A stretch of DNA of 8,163 nucleotides from Oscillospiraceae bacterium. GTDB taxonomy: Bacteria > Bacillota > Clostridia > WRCU01. Every line of letters begins with the position of its first letter. Positions within the stretch are counted from its first letter, which is position 1. Made by a program: the position numbers and the translations under genes. The notes under the pieces were generated by a model. It searched no databases, was not told the DNA's origin, and was given only the letters and a program-made list of their open reading frames with translations. Location of the stretch: the NCBI GenBank assembly GCA_009783805.1, contig WRCU01000053.1, positions 1-8,163 of the forward strand, in the 5' to 3' direction. Shown here piece after piece: positions 5,140 to 8,163 of the stretch.

Positions 5140-7749
5140 ATGGCGTACTCACCGATGATCGCGCAATACCTGGACATGAAGGAAAGGTACGGCGACTGCG
5201 TGCTCTTCTTTCGGCTCGGGGACTTCTACGAGATGTTCTTCGATGAGGCGGTGAGGATGTCCGCCGAGCTGGACCTGGCCCTGACGGCCAGGGACTGCGG
5301 GGACGACGGCCGGGCGCCGATGTGCGGGATCCCTTACCACAGCGCCGTGGGATACATATCCAAGCTGATCGCCAAGGGGTACAAGGTCGCCCTATGTGAG
5401 CAGGTGGAGGACCCGAGGTCGGCGAAGGGCCTGGTCAGGCGGGCGGTGACGCGCGTCGTCACGCCGGGGACCGTCATGGACCCGACGATGCTCGAGGAGC
5501 GGAAGAATAATTACATCGCCTGCGTGTACGGGCAGGGCAGGGCATACGGGCTGGCGGCCCTGGACGTCACGACGGGCGAGGTCTCCTGCATGGAGTCGGG
5601 CCCCGGCGAGGGGCATTCCGGCCTCCTGGACGAGATCGCCAGGTTCAGGCCATCTGAGATACTGATGAACGAGGGCGCGTCCCGGTCCAAGGGGATGGAG
5701 GGGGTCGGCGGCGGGTTTGGGGCGTATGTGTCCGTCCTGGGGGAAGGGGCCTTTGACTTGGGCCTGATCCGGGAGGCCGTGGGCGGGAGGTTCGGCACGG
5801 GTCTGATGGGCCGAGACGGCCTCGACCTCGGGGTATGCGCCGCCGGCGCCCTGGTAAGGTACGTGGGGGAGGCCGGCGGGGCCGAGCCCATCCACCTGAC
5901 GAGGCTCACGCGGTTCGGCAGGGGCGAGTCGATGGGCATGGACGCCGGCACCAGGAGGAACCTCGAGCTGACCGAGCCCATGCATGGGGGGCGCGGGAAG
6001 GACACGCTCGCCGGGGTGCTCGACAGGACGGCGACGCCCATGGGGTCGAGGCTGCTGAAAAGGATGGTGGGGAGCCCCCTCACCGACGCCGCCGCCATCA
6101 ACGCCAGGCTGGACGCGGTGGCCGAGCTCTGGTCGGACTACGTCGGGGCGGGGGAGCTCTCCCAGACGCTGAGGTCGATGCGGGACATGGAGAGGCTCAT
6201 ATGCAAGATAGCCTTCGCGGGCGGCAACTGCAGGGACATGGTGGCCTTGAAAGAAAGCTGCCGGGTCCTGCCGTCGGTGAAGCGTAGCCTGTCGCGCTAC
6301 GTGGGCGGCGAGCTGTCGTCGATGGCCGAGGGGCTGGATGAGCTGGCGGACGTCTTCGGCCTGATCGATAGGGCCATAAAGGATGACCCGCCCATATCGG
6401 TCACCGAGGGGGGGATCCTGAAGGAAGGGTTCGACGCGGAGGCCGACGGGCTGAGGGAGGCCTCCGTAAAGGGCAGGGACTGGGTCGTGGCGTATGAGGC
6501 CTCCGAAAAGGCGCGTACCGGGATCAAGGGCTTGAAGACCGGGTATAACAGGGTGTTCGGCTACTATATCGAGGTGCCCAGGTCGCAGTCGCACCTGGCG
6601 CCGGAAGGATACGCGCGCAAGCAGACGCTCGCGGGCGGCGAAAGGTACGTGACCGGGGAACTCGCCGAGATGGAGGGCAGGATCCTCGACGCGGAGGCGA
6701 GGCTTTCGGGGGTGGAGCACGAGGCCTACCAAAGGGTGCGGGCGGAGCTGACCTCGCATCTGGCGCGCATCAAGGATGTAGGCGGTCTGATCGCGCTCTT
6801 GGACGTTTACCTGTCCTTCGCCGAATGCTCGCGCGAGTACGGCTACGTCAGGCCCGAGGTGGACGATGGCCTGACGCTGGAGCTGCGCGGCGCGAGGCAT
6901 CCGGTGGTGGAGAGGGCGGGGCCCATGGGCGGGTTCGTGCCGAACGACCTGCTGGTGGACACGCGCGACAACCGCTTCCTCATAATCACGGGGCCGAACA
7001 TGGCGGGGAAGTCCACATACATGAGGCAGGCCGCTCTGGTCGCGGTCATGGCCCAATGCGGTTGCTTCGTGCCTTGCGACTACGCGAGGGTGGGGATCGT
7101 GGACAGGCTCTTCACCAGGGTCGGCGCCGCCGACGACCTGGCCGCAGGCAAGAGCACCTTCATGGTCGAGATGACGGAAATGGCCAATATACTATCGAAC
7201 GCCACCGAGAGGAGCCTCATACTCCTGGACGAGATAGGGCGCGGGACGGGCACGTTCGACGGCCTGAGCATAGCCTGGGCCGTGACTGAGCACATTTCGT
7301 CCAAGGTCAGGGGGCGGACGATGCTGGCCACCCACTACCGTGAGCTCACCGAGCTGGAGGGGAAGCTCGACGGGGTGGTGAACATGCGCGCCGCGGTGCG
7401 GGAGCGCGGGGAGGACATCGTCTTCCTCAGGAAAATCGAGAGGGGCGGCGCCGACGGGAGCTATGGGATACACGTGGCCAGGCTGGCCGGGATCCCCAAG
7501 GCCGTGACGGACAGGGCCGAGGAGGTGCTGGGGGAGCTGGAGGACGCCAGCATAGGCTATGCGAACGTCAAGGTGAGGAAGGGCGGCAGGACGCCTGACG
7601 GGCAGCTGGACGTCCTTTCCTACAACAGCGCCGTGCGGGTCAGCGACGAGCTCGCCAGGATGGTGGGGGGGCTGGACCTGTCGTCGGTCAGCCCTAGGGA
7701 GGCGCTCAACCTGCTTTACGACATACAGCAAAGCCTGAGGGCGAATTGA
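5140..7749 (+). CDS. mutS: DNA mismatch repair ATPase MutS
   Basis: This 869-aa protein is a full-length MutS that, as a dimer, binds mismatches and small loops and recruits MutL. The N-terminal mismatch-reading motif FYE lies at 29-31 in RLGDFYEMFF. The core/lever region includes NLELTEPM and GVLDRTATPMGSRLLKRM. Walker A is GPNMAGKST (618-626), the signature loop is AAGKSTFMVEMTEMANIL, Walker B is LILLDE with D697/E698, and ATHYRELTELE follows. The loop after Walker B reads GRGTGTFDG, with Gly704 where GTS is nearly universal. QLDVL (822-826) may be a beta-clamp-binding motif, and the C-terminus carries the usual SPREALNLLYDI. AAGGAG lies 11 nt before the ATG. The gene is 52 bp after miaB, a common pairing, but mutL does not follow. 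It contains G7 tracts at 6408-6414 and 7665-7671. Confidence 0.97.
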   Translation: MAYSPMIAQYLDMKERYGDCVLFFRLGDFYEMFFDEAVRMSAELDLALTARDCGDDGRAPMCGIPYHSAVGYISKLIAKGYKVALCEQVEDPRSAKGLVRRAVTRVVTPGTVMDPTMLEERKNNYIACVYGQGRAYGLAALDVTTGEVSCMESGPGEGHSGLLDEIARFRPSEILMNEGASRSKGMEGVGGGFGAYVSVLGEGAFDLGLIREAVGGRFGTGLMGRDGLDLGVCAAGALVRYVGEAGGAEPIHLTRLTRFGRGESMGMDAGTRRNLELTEPMHGGRGKDTLAGVLDRTATPMGSRLLKRMVGSPLTDAAAINARLDAVAELWSDYVGAGELSQTLRSMRDMERLICKIAFAGGNCRDMVALKESCRVLPSVKRSLSRYVGGELSSMAEGLDELADVFGLIDRAIKDDPPISVTEGGILKEGFDAEADGLREASVKGRDWVVAYEASEKARTGIKGLKTGYNRVFGYYIEVPRSQSHLAPEGYARKQTLAGGERYVTGELAEMEGRILDAEARLSGVEHEAYQRVRAELTSHLARIKDVGGLIALLDVYLSFAECSREYGYVRPEVDDGLTLELRGARHPVVERAGPMGGFVPNDLLVDTRDNRFLIITGPNMAGKSTYMRQAALVAVMAQCGCFVPCDYARVGIVDRLFTRVGAADDLAAGKSTFMVEMTEMANILSNATERSLILLDEIGRGTGTFDGLSIAWAVTEHISSKVRGRTMLATHYRELTELEGKLDGVVNMRAAVRERGEDIVFLRKIERGGADGSYGIHVARLAGIPKAVTDRAEEVLGELEDASIGYANVKVRKGGRTPDGQLDVLSYNSAVRVSDELARMVGGLDLSSVSPREALNLLYDIQQSLRAN

Positions 7750-7762
7750 GTTCGGGTCGGTC

Positions 7763-8163
7763 ATGCCTATGGGAGGGGCGGGGGCGTTGGGTATAGCGGT
7801 TAGCAGGTTCTTGGGCTTTTGCGGGCTGGCGGCCTCGTCGGCCGCCGTCTTCCTATGGTCGGGGTTGACTTCGTCCTTATTGCTGGGATGCGGGCTTGCC
7901 TTGATGATGGCTTCCTTGGAATGCGGCGTCCTGAAGGGCGACGGCAGGGACGCGCTCAGGGGCAGGCGGCGGGCCCGCGGGCAAGCCCCGGGCATTGGGC
8001 CTGGGGGCGGGGACGGCGCGACGGGCGACGGCGGGGGAGCCGGGATGGCCGGGCCTGGGGACGGGGACGGCGCGACGGGCGACGGCGAGGGTGAGGTCCC
8101 ATGGGTCAGCGGGGTCGTATGCCTCGTGGGGGTGCTCATGGTTGCCTGGGGGGTCAGCGCGGG
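7763..8163 (+). CDS. Unrecognised membrane protein with Gly/Asp-rich repeat, cut by the window end
   Basis: An open frame from ATG 7763 (or ATG 7769) runs 133 codons to the window end without a stop, so the product is partial. It begins 13 bp after the mutS stop and is probably co-transcribed, though no strong Shine-Dalgarno is seen. Residues about 9-52 are hydrophobic (IAVSRFLGFCGLAASSAAVF, then LTSSLLLGCGLALMMASL) and could form one or two membrane segments. A basic stretch (LRGRRRARG, about 65-73) suggests a cytoplasmic face. Two copies of an 18-residue Gly/Asp-rich repeat follow (GPGGGDGATGDG and GPGDGDGATGDG). A second hydrophobic stretch (VSGVVCLVGVLMVAWGVSA) runs to the edge. Hydrophobic segments in this frame favour it over a shadow frame at 7819-8094. 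I do not recognise a family; it is not the start of MutL. Confidence 0.55.
   Translation, partial: MPMGGAGALGIAVSRFLGFCGLAASSAAVFLWSGLTSSLLLGCGLALMMASLECGVLKGDGRDALRGRRRARGQAPGIGPGGGDGATGDGGGAGMAGPGDGDGATGDGEGEVPWVSGVVCLVGVLMVAWGVSA
7997..8104 (+). repeat. 54-bp tandem repeat inside the partial membrane-protein gene
   Basis: Two 54-bp units (7997-8050 and 8051-8104) preserve the reading frame and encode 18-residue repeats. Their first 37 nt differ by a single base, and the second unit diverges after that. The near-identity at DNA level points to recent duplication and possible length variation. The G-runs here (GGG, GGGGG, GGGG, GGG) also give the strand some potential to form a G-quadruplex, which I could not test. 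Confidence 0.7.

Noticed and set aside
5392..7056. Long minus-strand frame (554 codons) opposite mutS
   Set aside because: It is His/Pro/Arg-rich with no recognisable motif, and is the expected shadow of a high-GC gene on the other strand.
7819..8094. Small plus-strand frame at the right edge
   Set aside because: It is almost wholly Gly/Arg-rich at its end and overlaps in another frame the hydrophobic, membrane-like frame starting at 7763, which fits better.
7192..8139. Minus-strand frame (315 codons) across the mutS end
   Set aside because: It is Pro/Ser-rich and lies opposite MutS and the membrane-protein frame; there is no motif or ribosome binding site to support it.

Overview
The window is GC-rich bacterial DNA, densely coded, with Arg written largely as AGG and Ile often as ATA. 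It carries a reverse-type rubrerythrin, a class 1B dihydroorotate dehydrogenase (PyrK + PyrD), a bacterial PurO-type IMP cyclohydrolase, MiaB and MutS. Together these suggest an anaerobic, Clostridia-like Bacillota bacterium with unusually high GC. That placement is an inference from gene content; no rRNA or tRNA gene is present to test it.

Layout. Bases 1-103 hold two identical 35-nt palindromic units separated by 33 nt. Next, on the minus strand, comes a reverse rubrerythrin (111-653), an oxygen/peroxide-defence protein, with a good sigma-A-type promoter upstream (700-728). The 233-bp gap 654-886 is a divergent promoter region. On its plus-strand side a TATAAT-like element is followed by a perfect 8-bp hairpin lying directly against the pyrK Shine-Dalgarno.

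From 887 onward everything is on the plus strand and closely packed, as in an operon: pyrK (887-1705), pyrD (start taken at 1759, end 2682), a PurO-type IMP cyclohydrolase (2702-3598), miaB (3588-5087, overlapping the previous gene by 11 bp) and mutS (5140-7749). An open reading frame for a membrane protein then starts 13 bp after mutS and runs off the window end.

Functionally, PyrK and PyrD form the NAD-linked enzyme that oxidises dihydroorotate to orotate for UMP synthesis. The cyclohydrolase closes the last ring of IMP in purine synthesis. MiaB makes the ms2i6A37 modification of tRNA, and MutS starts mismatch repair. The run thus joins pyrimidine and purine synthesis to a miaB-mutS pair. 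The next gene is not mutL but an unrecognised membrane protein with a Gly/Asp-rich 18-residue repeat.

Most of the window is ordinary core metabolism and repair. The parts least explained are the paired palindromes at the left edge, the pyrK leader hairpin, the partial membrane protein at the right edge, and a Ser-to-Gly change in the MutS ATPase core. I found no clear evidence of an undescribed defence or mobile system.
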